A stretch of 64,000 nucleotides of DNA from Alcanivoracaceae bacterium (lineage in GTDB: Bacteria; Pseudomonadota; Gammaproteobacteria; Xanthomonadales; Marinicellaceae): the NCBI GenBank assembly GCA_016744455.1, contig JADGEI010000004.1, forward strand, positions 116,562 to 180,561, written 5' to 3'. The position numbers and the translations under genes were made by a program. Positions within the stretch are counted from its first letter, which is position 1. Each line of letters begins with the position of its first letter. Below are positions 46,259 to 55,238 of the stretch, one piece after another. Below the pieces are notes generated by a model. The model was given only the letters and a program-made list of their open reading frames with translations, ran no database searches and was not told where the DNA came from.

Positions 46259-47662
46259 TCACAATGTTTTCATTAAATCATAAGCAAGATTATCTATATG
46301 TCTATTATTTTGATTAAATGCAGAAACATTCGAGAGAATAATTATAGCCTCTTGTATTTTGGGGATAACAAGCATTGCCGACCTGTAACCACCTGTACCT
46401 CCATTGTGCTCATAAATATCATTGCCACTCAATTTTTTGTTTATAAACCAGCCCAGCCCAATACTTTTACTCCCAGCACTATTAGTTTCTCTACGAGTTA
46501 ATGCTAGGTCTTTGTTTGTTTGGTCGAATTGTGCTCGTGCAAATTTTGCCAAATCTTCAACGGTAGATAATATTGAACCCGCACCAGATAATACATTTAA
46601 ATCCCAATTTAGAGTTACCTCTCCATTTGCGTTTAATCCTTTAATTAAAAGAGGCTCAATAGTCTTTCTATCTGTTGTTGAATTTAACATATCAAACGGT
46701 TTAAAAACAACTTCATCCAATAGCTGTTGATAACTTTTATTGCTTATCTTTGATAAAGTATAGCCCAATAAGCCAGCTCCTATATTTGAATAGTTAAAAG
46801 GTTTATCATCAAGGGTTAACTCTCTTTCAAGGTATTCTGTTAATTGATCAACTCCATAACCTTTAAACGGGTTGTTGGCATCAGTAATAAAGGTTGCAAA
46901 GTTACTAGGCATGCGAGGTAAACCTGAATGGTGTGATGCGAGTTCTTTGAAACTGATTTGCGCATTGTTTTTAAACTTTATACCTAAATAGTTATCTATA
47001 GTGTCATTAAGCGTAAGTTTCTCATTATTCACAAAATTGGCTAGTATTGTAGCGGTAAACACTTTAGTAATTGAGCCTATTTCGAATACTTTGTTGTGGT
47101 TATCAATTACTATTAGCTCATCATTTTTACGCATTAATCCAAAATATTGGACTGTGCTGTCTTTAATAAAGGCAAATGAAATTTGTGTGTTGTTTGGAAA
47201 TAAAAGACTGTGATCAAATATAATATTTAGCTGTTTTTCATTTAAAAATGTTTCAATCTTGTTGATTTTATTTGATGCTGGTTTAATAGTCTGTTTTTTG
47301 CTTTGTTCAATAAAGGGAGTTATTTTTAATCCTTTTATTTTTCTGTCTTTATTTAGTGTTAATTTGATAGAGAAAATTGAGTTTTCAAATACAGCTTTAT
47401 AGTTTGACGTTGAAATGCCTAATGAACCAGATAATTCAACTGTCTTAATATCTCCATTCTGTGATTTCAAACCAACAAAATAATCATTGTTATTTGTAAG
47501 TGGGACTGCTGTTTTCATATCACTTGAATAGAGTGCAAATATATTTTGGTAATCACTTGCGTTGTAATGCCTTACTAACTGAGACAATATGTTTTTATGT
47601 TCAACAGTTTCAGTATAAGCAAAGCCAGAGATAAAGAACAATAAGATAAGCAGATATTTCAT
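46259..47662 (-). CDS. Serine beta-lactamase-related hydrolase (class C/PBP4* family), exported
   Basis: 467 residues with a signal peptide (about 1-16). Residues 25-115 resemble a DUF3887/NTF2-like module. The rest is a beta-lactamase-fold hydrolase: nucleophile motif SITK (S197, K200), YSN (291-293) and HNG (419-421, with GTGGYRS following). All three motifs are intact. Family members are peptidases or esterases, and a resistance role should not be assumed. It has no neighbour on the same operon. Confidence 0.85.
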   Translation of the reverse strand: MKYLLILLFFISGFAYTETVEHKNILSQLVRHYNASDYQNIFALYSSDMKTAVPLTNNNDYFVGLKSQNGDIKTVELSGSLGISTSNYKAVFENSIFSIKLTLNKDRKIKGLKITPFIEQSKKQTIKPASNKINKIETFLNEKQLNIIFDHSLLFPNNTQISFAFIKDSTVQYFGLMRKNDELIVIDNHNKVFEIGSITKVFTATILANFVNNEKLTLNDTIDNYLGIKFKNNAQISFKELASHHSGLPRMPSNFATFITDANNPFKGYGVDQLTEYLERELTLDDKPFNYSNIGAGLLGYTLSKISNKSYQQLLDEVVFKPFDMLNSTTDRKTIEPLLIKGLNANGEVTLNWDLNVLSGAGSILSTVEDLAKFARAQFDQTNKDLALTRRETNSAGSKSIGLGWFINKKLSGNDIYEHNGGTGGYRSAMLVIPKIQEAIIILSNVSAFNQNNRHIDNLAYDLMKTL

Positions 47663-47679
47663 ACAAATTCAGTTTTACT

Positions 47680-47698
47680 AAAGTTATATCATAACTTT
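47680..47698. promoter_or_regulatory. Inverted repeat between the serine hydrolase and CBS-domain genes
   Basis: AAAGTTAT and ATAACTTT flank ATC and are exact reverse complements, 18 bases upstream of the serine-hydrolase start. On the plus strand it continues into a T-run, but no plus-strand gene reads into it. It may be an operator or a terminator remnant. Confidence 0.3.
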
Positions 47699-47740
47699 TT
47701 TTCTAGCTAATATATAGAGGAACTAGAGGATTTCTATCTA

Positions 47741-49120
47741 CTATTGGTTTTTGTCTCTTCTTCTTAAATAATTTAATAGATCAATGCGCGTGATTAACCC
47801 TAAGAATTTATTATTGTCATCCTTAACTATTGCAATTCTACCTTGATCAAAGATAGGTAGTAATTTAGCGAGTGGACTAGTTACTGACATAAACTCAAGA
47901 TTTGATGTCATCGCTTCGCTAACAGGATCATCAAATTTATCATTGTTATCATACACATACATCATTACATCTGATTCATCTATTATACCAACAATTTCGT
48001 CACCTTCCATTATGGGTAATTGAGAGACATCGTATAGTTTCATGCGCTGATAAACAGTAGAGAGTGTTTCTTGTGGGCGCATGACAATTAAATCATTGCT
48101 TTGATAGGGGCGTGAGATTAAATCACGTAAATCACCGTATTGCTCGGTTTCTATAAAACCATTGTCCATCATCCAATAATCGTTGTACATCTTTGAGAGG
48201 TATTTGTTTCCTGTATCTGCTACCAATGCAACCACACGTTTTTTATTGGTTTGTTCTCGGCAATATTTTAATGCTGCGGTCATAACAGTGCCTGTTGATG
48301 AGCCACCCAATACACCTTCTTTAGCAAGTAGATCTCTACCTGCTTCAAAACTTTCTTTATCTGATACTGAATAAGCTTTTGTAACTAAGCTGAAATCTGA
48401 AATGCTTGGTAAGAAATCTTCGCCAATTCCTTCGACCTTCCAACTACCACTATCGGTTGATAAGTTTCCTTCATTTATATACTCAGTGAGGATACTACCA
48501 ACAGGATCTGCAAGAATCATTTGCATATTAGGTGCTTTTTCTTTAAAAAATTTAGTCAAACCTGTCATTGTTCCACTTGAGCCTACACCAAATACCAATG
48601 CATCCAAGTTGTTGTCCATTTGTTCTAACAACTCAGGGCCTGTTGTCATTTCATGCGCAGCAGGGTTGTCAGGATTGCCGAATTGATTAATAAAATAAGC
48701 ACCAGGCGTTTCCTCAGCGATGATTTTGGCTAAATCTTGATAATATTGTGGATGACCTTTAGCTACATCTGAGCGAGTAAGTACAATTTCTGCACCCATT
48801 GCTTTTAAGTTAAATATTTTTTCCTTACTCATTTTATCTGGTATGACTAAAATAAGCTTATAGCCTTTTTGTGCGGCAACCAATGCCAAACCAATGCCTG
48901 TATTCCCAGCAGTGCCTTCAACCAAGGTAGCACCTGGTTTTAAATCACCTCGTTTTTCTGCCGCTTCAACCATTGACAGCCCTATTCTATCTTTAATTGA
49001 TCCGCCTGGGTTTTGATTTTCTAATTTTAAATATAAATCACATAAACCTGTATCTAAGTGATTAACTTTAAGCATTGGCGTATTACCAATCAATTCGAGT
49101 ATCGAATCAACTACTTTCAT
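47741..49120 (-). CDS. Cystathionine beta-synthase-type PLP enzyme with C-terminal CBS domains
   Basis: 459 residues. The first ~320 form a fold-type II PLP enzyme with NPGGSIKDRIG (PLP lysine K43), EGTAGNTGIGLALVA (phosphate/asparagine loop) and GGSSTGT. Two CBS motifs (about 335-455) follow, as in eukaryotic CBS. It should condense serine and homocysteine, or act as cysteine synthase. AAAGGGGA is well placed before the ATG. No cystathionine lyase gene (metB/metC) lies next to it, so the direction of the pathway is undecided. Confidence 0.87.
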   Translation of the reverse strand: MKVVDSILELIGNTPMLKVNHLDTGLCDLYLKLENQNPGGSIKDRIGLSMVEAAEKRGDLKPGATLVEGTAGNTGIGLALVAAQKGYKLILVIPDKMSKEKIFNLKAMGAEIVLTRSDVAKGHPQYYQDLAKIIAEETPGAYFINQFGNPDNPAAHEMTTGPELLEQMDNNLDALVFGVGSSGTMTGLTKFFKEKAPNMQMILADPVGSILTEYINEGNLSTDSGSWKVEGIGEDFLPSISDFSLVTKAYSVSDKESFEAGRDLLAKEGVLGGSSTGTVMTAALKYCREQTNKKRVVALVADTGNKYLSKMYNDYWMMDNGFIETEQYGDLRDLISRPYQSNDLIVMRPQETLSTVYQRMKLYDVSQLPIMEGDEIVGIIDESDVMMYVYDNNDKFDDPVSEAMTSNLEFMSVTSPLAKLLPIFDQGRIAIVKDDNNKFLGLITRIDLLNYLRRRDKNQ

Positions 49121-49149
49121 ATTGTCCCCTTTGTATTATAATGTCATGG

Positions 49150-50115
49150 TTATTGTAGAATGATAATTTCTACGCGCCTATTTTTGGCCTTTCCTGCATT
49201 GCTGTTATTCTCTGCAATCGGAAATTCCTCGCCCATTCCTAAAGCTTCAATTTTCTTTGCCGAAATTCCATTTTCAACTAACAATTTTTTGACTGCATCA
49301 GCTCGCCTTTGTGATAGTTTTAAATTTAATTGATTTGAGCCAGAGCTATCCGTATGGCCTTCGATTTGAACTTGTTTATTTGGGTAAGTGTTGATGAATT
49401 CAACAACTTTTGAAAAATTGTCGACAGCTTCTTGTTTTATTGTTGATTTACCAGAATCAAATACAAAGTCACCGAGGGTCATCATTAATCCTTTGTCAGT
49501 TTCTTCAGTAGCTATAGAATTGAGTTTTCTACGTAATGAATCCACTTCTTGTATGGCAAGTTCAGCTTCTTGTTTTGCAAGGTTTGCTTCTTCTTCCTGA
49601 ACTTCTGCATAACGTTTTGCTGCTTCGGTTTCTTGTTTTAATATTTTGGCTTGATCCAAGGTGTTTTTCGTAATTTGTTCAGCCTGATTAGCACGTTCTT
49701 TTGCTCGTTGTGATTCTTCTTGTTGGGCAATCAGCATTAATCGAGCAAGCTCAGCATCTTGCCTTGAAATCTGAGCCTCTGTTTTAGAAATGGCTAACTC
49801 ATAATCTCTCGCTACTTTATTTTCTGAATCAATTTCATTTTGTATCCATTGTTGTTCAGCAATTAACCGAGCATAAGCAATACTGTGCTTAGCCATATAA
49901 AGTGCTTGTTCCCTATTTTTACGCCTCACTTGCTTATTTATCAATGATTCGACATTCTTTTTAGCCACTTGTTTTTCTGGCTTAGCAAATGGTTTATATT
50001 TTTTGTTGTAAACCAAATTATTATAATCTGTTTCTAAACTAGCATAGTCTAATTGCTTTTTTTTAGCTTCAGCTATCGGCATTATAAACAGTGAGATCAA
50101 CAGTAACATTCTCAT
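49150..50115 (-). CDS. OmpA-family peptidoglycan-associated protein with long coiled coil
   Basis: 321 residues with a signal peptide (about 1-17, ending AEAKKK). A charged, glutamate/alanine-rich coiled coil spans about 45-195. The OmpA C-terminal domain (about 205-320) follows, with FDSGKSTIKQEAV, IEGHTDSSGSNQLNLKLSQRRAD and the arginine NRRVEI. It anchors to peptidoglycan. The start shares a base with the stop of the DUF4398-like gene (TAATG), a pair that resembles other DUF4398-OmpA arrangements. Confidence 0.87.
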   Translation of the reverse strand: MRMLLLISLFIMPIAEAKKKQLDYASLETDYNNLVYNKKYKPFAKPEKQVAKKNVESLINKQVRRKNREQALYMAKHSIAYARLIAEQQWIQNEIDSENKVARDYELAISKTEAQISRQDAELARLMLIAQQEESQRAKERANQAEQITKNTLDQAKILKQETEAAKRYAEVQEEEANLAKQEAELAIQEVDSLRRKLNSIATEETDKGLMMTLGDFVFDSGKSTIKQEAVDNFSKVVEFINTYPNKQVQIEGHTDSSGSNQLNLKLSQRRADAVKKLLVENGISAKKIEALGMGEEFPIAENNSNAGKAKNRRVEIIILQ

Positions 50116-50483
50116 TATAATTGCCCTTTTAGTTCATTAAGTGCTTTTTTAGCTTGTATATTTTGCTCTTGCAACTTAAGTAGATTCTCATTTAACAGAT
50201 TTACTTCATGTCGTTTTTTAACTATTTTCAAATCAACTTTCACTTGATCAATTAATTTTAAAAATTCTTTTTTGTTTCGCTTATCACGTAATTCACGAGC
50301 CTGAATCAATTTTTTTTCAACAGCAGCAACTTCTAACGGAGCAGCATCAACATAGCCTAGTTTGTAAGCCTGATTTATTAGGTTTTGTACCACTAGTACA
50401 TGATCAACATCTGCTGGTTTTGCTTTGGCATTAAATACCAAGGCAAAACCAATAATTAGTAATATTTCTCTATAACTGAACAT
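50115..50483 (-). CDS. DUF4398-like exported helical protein
   Basis: 122 residues, signal peptide (about 1-22, ending NAKA). A helical domain follows with VDAAPLEVAAVEKKLIQARELRDKRNK and a C-terminal heptad stretch. The AP-x-E-xxx-A-xxKLxxA layout is the DUF4398 pattern, and the family is often encoded beside OmpA-domain proteins. It is translationally coupled to the OmpA-family gene. Confidence 0.7.
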   Translation of the reverse strand: MFSYREILLIIGFALVFNAKAKPADVDHVLVVQNLINQAYKLGYVDAAPLEVAAVEKKLIQARELRDKRNKKEFLKLIDQVKVDLKIVKKRHEVNLLNENLLKLQEQNIQAKKALNELKGQL

Positions 50484-50578
50484 ATTTTATAATTGTAAAT
50501 AACATATCATGCCTATTTTCTTGTTTATTTAACAGTTTTTCAAGCATAGTAATTTAATTATCTAAAATATACCTTAAA

Positions 50579-51187
50579 ATGAACTCCATGAAACAAGTCT
50601 ATTTAATTACACTATTGACTATTACTAGCTACAGTTTATTTGCTGCTAGCAATTTAAGAGTCTATAAACACATTGACAAAGATGGCGTTATTCACTACTC
50701 ATCTAAAAAACCGCGTGTCAGAAATTACAACATTATTAATGTTAGGTGCCCAGAATGTGGTTGGAAAAACAAAGTCAGTTGGCAAACCACACCATTAATC
50801 ACTGGGAAATTTGAGAAAGAAATTTTAGCCGCAGCAAAAAAATGGTCTATCAAACCTTCGTTAATCAAGGCTATTATACATGCTGAATCCAGCTTCAAGC
50901 CAGATGTGGTTTCAAGTGCTGGGGCACAAGGCTTGATGCAATTAATGCCAAGCACCCAAAAAACCTATGACGTTACCAATCCATTTGACCCTAAACAAAA
51001 CATCCAAGGTGGCACTGCATACCTTAAACATTTACTCAACACCTACAACAACAATGTTAGAATAAGTTTAGCCGCGTATAATGCCGGTGAAACTGCTGTA
51101 AACAAATACAATAAAAACGTTCCACCCTATGAAGAAACAAAAAATTACATTAAACGGGTAAACACCTTACAGAAAAGGTACAAGTAA
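50579..51187 (+). CDS. Exported lytic transglycosylase (SLT) with DUF4124-like N-terminus
   Basis: 202 residues with a signal peptide (about 1-22). RVYKHIDKDGVIHYSSKKP (27-45) is a DUF4124-like strand pair, and a CPEC pair follows at 57-60. The SLT catalytic domain has HAESSFKPDVVSSAGAQGLM (catalytic E103), MQLMPSTQ and AAYNAGETAV. It cleaves peptidoglycan glycan strands. ATG at 50588 is an alternative start. It is divergent from the OmpA/DUF4398 pair, a cell-wall-related neighbourhood. Confidence 0.9.
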   Translation: MNSMKQVYLITLLTITSYSLFAASNLRVYKHIDKDGVIHYSSKKPRVRNYNIINVRCPECGWKNKVSWQTTPLITGKFEKEILAAAKKWSIKPSLIKAIIHAESSFKPDVVSSAGAQGLMQLMPSTQKTYDVTNPFDPKQNIQGGTAYLKHLLNTYNNNVRISLAAYNAGETAVNKYNKNVPPYEETKNYIKRVNTLQKRYK

Positions 51188-51191
51188 CGTT

Positions 51192-51386
51192 ATGACAAAA
51201 AACTCAACAGAGAATGGTGAAAAAACCACATCATTTTTTGAATTTTGGCCGACAAAATTAATCTATGCTCTAGTTCTCGTTTAATTAGTGCTAATGGCTT
51301 GATAAACCTATTAGATTCGACCATACAAAGACTGTCAAATTTCCATTATTGTCGCCTCGATGTAATTTTTAAAATTAGGAACACCA
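51192..51386 (+). pseudogene. Decayed remnant of an ATP-grasp-like protein gene
   Basis: A 30-codon frame from 51192 reads MTKNSTENGEKT then SFFEFWPTKLIYALVLV and stops. FFEFWPxxLxY is a start I recall from ATP-grasp (D-Ala-D-Ala-ligase-like) hypothetical proteins. In another frame, about 51343-51370, HYCRLDVIF resembles the GRFDxRF segment near the end of those proteins. Together they look like the two ends of a gene with most of the middle deleted. This is pattern memory and may be chance. Confidence 0.35.
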
Positions 51387-51902
51387 ATGAAACTGCTACT
51401 TGACTCTTTAACATTATCTTTATCGCAAATTAGCGCTATTTTGGAGCAATTACAACTCCTATCAAAAGATAAAAGAAATTATCTTTATCAGGATTTAAAT
51501 ATCGGCAACCACGTGCGTCACGTCATAGATCATTGCATCGCAGTAAAAGATGGGATAAGTAGTGGTAGAATTGATTATAACAACAGGAATCGAGGCACTC
51601 ATATTGAATCCAAAAGCCAACAAGCATTAAATGCACTAAATGAATTCGCCAAGTGGGTTAACAATTGCGAGCAAAACTGTACCGATAAAGAAATGCTTAT
51701 TAAATCTGAAATTGACTGCCTGCAAACACGTAATCAAGAGTTCAAATCAAGTCTATCTAGGGAGCTTCTCTACTTAATCAATCATACCATCCATCATGCT
51801 GCTCATATTGGCTTAATCTGCAAACATCAGGAGGTTGAAATTCCTTTACATACTGGCATGGCGCCATGTACTATGAGTTTTTTAAGAACGTCAATTAATT
51901 AA
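51387..51902 (+). CDS. DinB-superfamily protein
   Basis: 171 residues, all helical. Histidines in metal-binding positions are NHVRHVIDH (42-50) and the late stretch ELLYLINHTIHHAAHIG, the pattern of DinB/YfiT-type four-helix proteins. TAGGAACACCA forms the ribosome site. Activity is unknown; families include thiol-dependent transferases. It lies three bases before the NRDE gene, so the two form an operon. Decayed sequence flanks the pair on both sides. Confidence 0.7.
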   Translation: MKLLLDSLTLSLSQISAILEQLQLLSKDKRNYLYQDLNIGNHVRHVIDHCIAVKDGISSGRIDYNNRNRGTHIESKSQQALNALNEFAKWVNNCEQNCTDKEMLIKSEIDCLQTRNQEFKSSLSRELLYLINHTIHHAAHIGLICKHQEVEIPLHTGMAPCTMSFLRTSIN

Positions 51903-51905
51903 CTC

Positions 51906-52616
51906 ATGTGTACGCTTAGTATTTTTTGTATTAATAATGAAACAATAATCACAATGAATCGTGATGAAGCTAGGTCACGTTCAGAAGAAAACATTATTAA
52001 AGAAAATAGAAACAAAGATACACTGTACTATTATCCCATCGATAAAAGTTCCGGTGGCACTTGGTTTGGCTTTAATAGTCATGGTATTGTACTGGCATTA
52101 CTCAATCGCTACCAAAACCATCGAATAAAAAACCTAAATAGCCGAGGTTTGATTATTCCTCAACTCTTACAATACAAAAATCAACAACAAATTTACCAAG
52201 AGCTTATTAAATCTGATTTAAGCAAGTATCAACCGTTTGACCTGGTTTTAAATAAAAATAACAGTGTTATTGAACACAGTTGGAATGGTAAAAAACTTTC
52301 TGTGAAAAAATACAGCCAACCTTATTTTATCACTTCATCCTCAATAGACACAGAACATGTTTTACACTACAGACAACTGCTTTTTAACAAATTTAAAGCC
52401 ATTAATGCGAAGCAAATATTGCAAGAACTCCACCTCAATCAAGAACTAAAAGACACTAGTACTCGCATTTTCATGTCAAGAAAAGACACGCACACCAAAA
52501 GCATTTCTAGAATTATATACAACAAAAATTCACTTGATTATCAATATATTAACGAAGGTTTATTAGCTAATTACTTAACAAAACCACAAAGCCAAAGATT
52601 GCAATTAGAATTATAG
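51906..52616 (+). CDS. NRDE (TANGO2-like) family protein
   Basis: 236 residues beginning MCTLSIF with TMNRDEARSR at 17-26, the NRDE motif that names the family. The Met-Cys start is typical and may expose Cys2 as an N-terminal nucleophile. The middle GGTWFGFNSHGIVLALLNRY is also conserved. Family function is uncertain; eukaryotic TANGO2 has been linked to lipid/haem handling. It is co-transcribed with the DinB-like gene, starting three bases after its stop. Confidence 0.85.
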   Translation: MCTLSIFCINNETIITMNRDEARSRSEENIIKENRNKDTLYYYPIDKSSGGTWFGFNSHGIVLALLNRYQNHRIKNLNSRGLIIPQLLQYKNQQQIYQELIKSDLSKYQPFDLVLNKNNSVIEHSWNGKKLSVKKYSQPYFITSSSIDTEHVLHYRQLLFNKFKAINAKQILQELHLNQELKDTSTRIFMSRKDTHTKSISRIIYNKNSLDYQYINEGLLANYLTKPQSQRLQLEL

Positions 52617-52618
52617 TA

Positions 52619-52950
52619 TTAAGAGCGGCTCCACTTTTAACATTTCTTGGTTATGGTTTATGGGTGTTATTTATTATCTATAAGCCGACTCGACACTATT
52701 TGTTCAGTCTGACTTAGTACTAGGATGCTATGCTTTTATTTCATCCTTTCTAACCAATTTGCAAGAATATATTATTTACATCAAATTACTAACTAAAAGC
52801 ATAACTTTTATTATCAGTATAGTATTGTTGATTAACACTCCTACAATCTACCAATAACTAGTAGTTACCAAAGAAACATTCTATTCAGCTCTACCTAGCA
52901 TAATTATTGGTAATGTATACGCCTTTTTGACACTGACACATAAAACTTAG
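52619..52950 (+). pseudogene. Decayed membrane-protein gene
   Basis: The 423-base gap before the TraB gene has no intact frame but reads as hydrophobic, protein-like sequence broken at two points. RAAPLLTFLGYGLWVLFIIY from 52622 runs to a stop at 52715. A two-base frame change then gives LVLGCYAFISSFLTNLQ and SITFIISIVLLINTPTIYQ, then a stop. After it come SALPSIIIGNVYAFLTL and another stop. These look like helices of one lost membrane protein. I do not recognise the family. No start codon with ribosome site is evident. Confidence 0.4.
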
Positions 52951-53039
52951 TGCAATATTTAGCGGTTATAAAAAGCTTTTTCTTTAGTCATAGAATAGAT
53001 AATGATAAAATTTCACGTTTTGGATAAAACCAAACCACT

Positions 53040-54248
53040 ATGCATAACAACCAAACAATTCAAACTATTCTTGAGCATCAACCACATAAGATTATCTCAC
53101 AAGATGGAAAAAATATTCTAATATTAGGAACGGCTCATGTCTCTCAAACTTCTGTAGATAAAGTTAATGAATTACTCGATACAATGGAATTTGATGCGGT
53201 AGCAATTGAACTTGATGAAATGCGTTTTGACGCGATGACAAACCCAAACAAATACAAAGAAATGGACTTAATTCAAATCATCAAAAACAAACAAACCGGC
53301 ATGATAGCGGTAAACTTAGCATTATCCGCTTACCAAAACCGTTTAGCCAAGCAACTAGGAGTTGAACCAGGAGCTGAAATGAAGGCCGCAATCAATCAAG
53401 CCGAAGATAAAAATTTGACACTTTGGAAAATTGATAGAAATATCCGTACCACCATGAAACGTGCTTGGCGTGGTATGAAGTTTTTTGACAAGATGGGTTT
53501 GTTATTTAGCTTTGGAGGTTTCTTTGAAAAAGAAGAAATAACCGCAGAAGAAATTGAAAAACTTAAAACAGGCGACGTACTAGAAAGCACATTTTCTGAC
53601 TTTGCTGATGAATCACAGCCTTTGTATACCAGCCTAATTCATGAACGTGATGAGTATATGGCTGCTCGTATATTACAAGAAACTAAAAACAGTGATGCAA
53701 AAAATATTCTTGTAGTCATTGGCGCAGGCCACCTCAAAGGCATGAGCCAATCAATAGAAAACAAAATAGATGCTGACAAAACAGTAACAGAGTTAGACGT
53801 TATTCCACCAGGTGCAAAATGGACTAAATATATCCCATGGATAATTACTGCTGTAATTATTATAGGTTTCACAATAGGATTCAGCCGTTCACCAGAATTA
53901 GGTTGGGATTTAATTAAAACCTGGGTACTTTTTAATGGTGTGCTTGCGGCAGTTGGTGCTGCTGTTGCTAGAGCCCACATTATCACAATCATAACTGCAT
54001 TTATTGCCGCCCCAATTACTTCATTAAACCCAGCTGTAGCCGCTGGAATGGTCGCTGCGCTTATCGAAACTTATTTCAGAAAACCAAAAGTAGGTGATTT
54101 TGAAGCACTGCAAGAAGATGCTACAGAGCTAAAAGGTTGGTTCCGAAACCCAGTTACTCGTATACTGCTAGTCTTCATTCTCACTAACCTTGGCTCAGCC
54201 ATAGGCACATGGGTTTCTGGTTTTAAAATAGCGGCGGCTTTGGTATAG
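53040..54248 (+). CDS. TraB/PrgY-like membrane protein
   Basis: 402 residues. The TraB domain (about 15-245) has ILGTAHVSQTS (28-38), the acidic ELDEMRFDAM (57-66), and VVIGAGHLKGM near 228-238. These are the catalytic-like glutamate and histidine clusters shared with TIKI/GumN proteins. Three or four membrane helices occupy the C-terminus (about 262-400). Some relatives are metalloproteases and others block peptide pheromones; the substrate here is unknown. It lies six bases before dusB. Confidence 0.85.
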   Translation: MHNNQTIQTILEHQPHKIISQDGKNILILGTAHVSQTSVDKVNELLDTMEFDAVAIELDEMRFDAMTNPNKYKEMDLIQIIKNKQTGMIAVNLALSAYQNRLAKQLGVEPGAEMKAAINQAEDKNLTLWKIDRNIRTTMKRAWRGMKFFDKMGLLFSFGGFFEKEEITAEEIEKLKTGDVLESTFSDFADESQPLYTSLIHERDEYMAARILQETKNSDAKNILVVIGAGHLKGMSQSIENKIDADKTVTELDVIPPGAKWTKYIPWIITAVIIIGFTIGFSRSPELGWDLIKTWVLFNGVLAAVGAAVARAHIITIITAFIAAPITSLNPAVAAGMVAALIETYFRKPKVGDFEALQEDATELKGWFRNPVTRILLVFILTNLGSAIGTWVSGFKIAAALV

Positions 54249-54254
54249 GCAATT

Positions 54255-55238
54255 GTGAACATCCCTACTCTAAAAATTGGCCCATACACCATGCCAAACT
54301 CGGTGGCTTTAGCTCCGATGTCAGGTGTAACGGATAGGCCTTTTCGACAATTGTGCAGAAAATTAGGTGCGGGGTATTTAGTTTCAGAAATGTTAACTTG
54401 TGATTTATCATTACTTAAATCAGCAAAAACTAAATTTAGACTAAACCACGATGGAGAACCAGGCCCAATTGTGACTCAAATTGCAGGATCTGATCCATTA
54501 AAAATGGCCTTGGCTGCGCAATTTAATGTCCAAAATGGCTCACAAATTATTGATATTAACATGGGTTGCCCTGCTAAAAAGGTCTATAAAAAATCCTGTG
54601 GTTCCGCCCTCCTCGCTCAACCTGATTTGGTTAAAGACATATTACAATCTACTGTACAAGCAGTTGAATGCCCAATTACGTTAAAAATTAGACTAGGCAT
54701 TGATGAAAATAGTATTAACGCATTAGAAATTGCTCAAATTGCTCAAGATTGTGGTGTTAAAGCCTTGTTTATTCATGGTCGTACTCGGACACAAAAATAT
54801 AATGGCTTTGCTGATTATGAGCATATCAGGCTTGTGAAACAAAACATTGATATTCCTGTGATAGCCAATGGTGACATTGATTCACCACAAAAAGCCGATC
54901 AAGTGTTTGCAGAAACTGGTTGTGATGGCATAATGATTGGCCGTGCTGCTCAAGGAAACCCATGGATTTTTCGAGAAGTGCTACATTATTTACAAAAGGG
55001 AGTACTTTTATCTCGACCAACAAATCAAGAAATCATCCAAACTATGTACCGTCATGTGGAAAACCTTCATGGTTTTTATGGACACTATAAAGGCATAATG
55101 ATTGCAAGATCACATATAGGTTGGTTTCTAAAGTCAGCTCAAAAAACTACTATCGCCCGCGAGTTATATAAAATTGACGACGCGGAGAAACAATTATTGT
55201 TTATTACTAAAAATTTAATAAAGAGGAAAGCAGCATGA
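54255..55238 (+). CDS. dusB: tRNA-dihydrouridine synthase B
   Basis: 327 residues from a GTG start; no upstream ATG fits. It is an FMN enzyme reducing uridines in tRNA. APMSGVTDRPFR (20-31), INMGCPAKKVYKKSCGSALL (101-120; catalytic C105), IHGRTRTQKYNG and GRAAQGNPW are DusB-specific. In E. coli dusB is the first gene of the dusB-fis operon; here it is followed by a DUF349 gene with a four-base overlap and no fis. Confidence 0.92.
   Translation: MNIPTLKIGPYTMPNSVALAPMSGVTDRPFRQLCRKLGAGYLVSEMLTCDLSLLKSAKTKFRLNHDGEPGPIVTQIAGSDPLKMALAAQFNVQNGSQIIDINMGCPAKKVYKKSCGSALLAQPDLVKDILQSTVQAVECPITLKIRLGIDENSINALEIAQIAQDCGVKALFIHGRTRTQKYNGFADYEHIRLVKQNIDIPVIANGDIDSPQKADQVFAETGCDGIMIGRAAQGNPWIFREVLHYLQKGVLLSRPTNQEIIQTMYRHVENLHGFYGHYKGIMIARSHIGWFLKSAQKTTIARELYKIDDAEKQLLFITKNLIKRKAA

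Noticed and set aside
46259..47662. Calling the serine hydrolase an antibiotic-resistance beta-lactamase
   Set aside because: The motifs fit class C-like peptidases/esterases in general; an N-terminal NTF2-like module and chromosomal core context argue against an acquired resistance gene.
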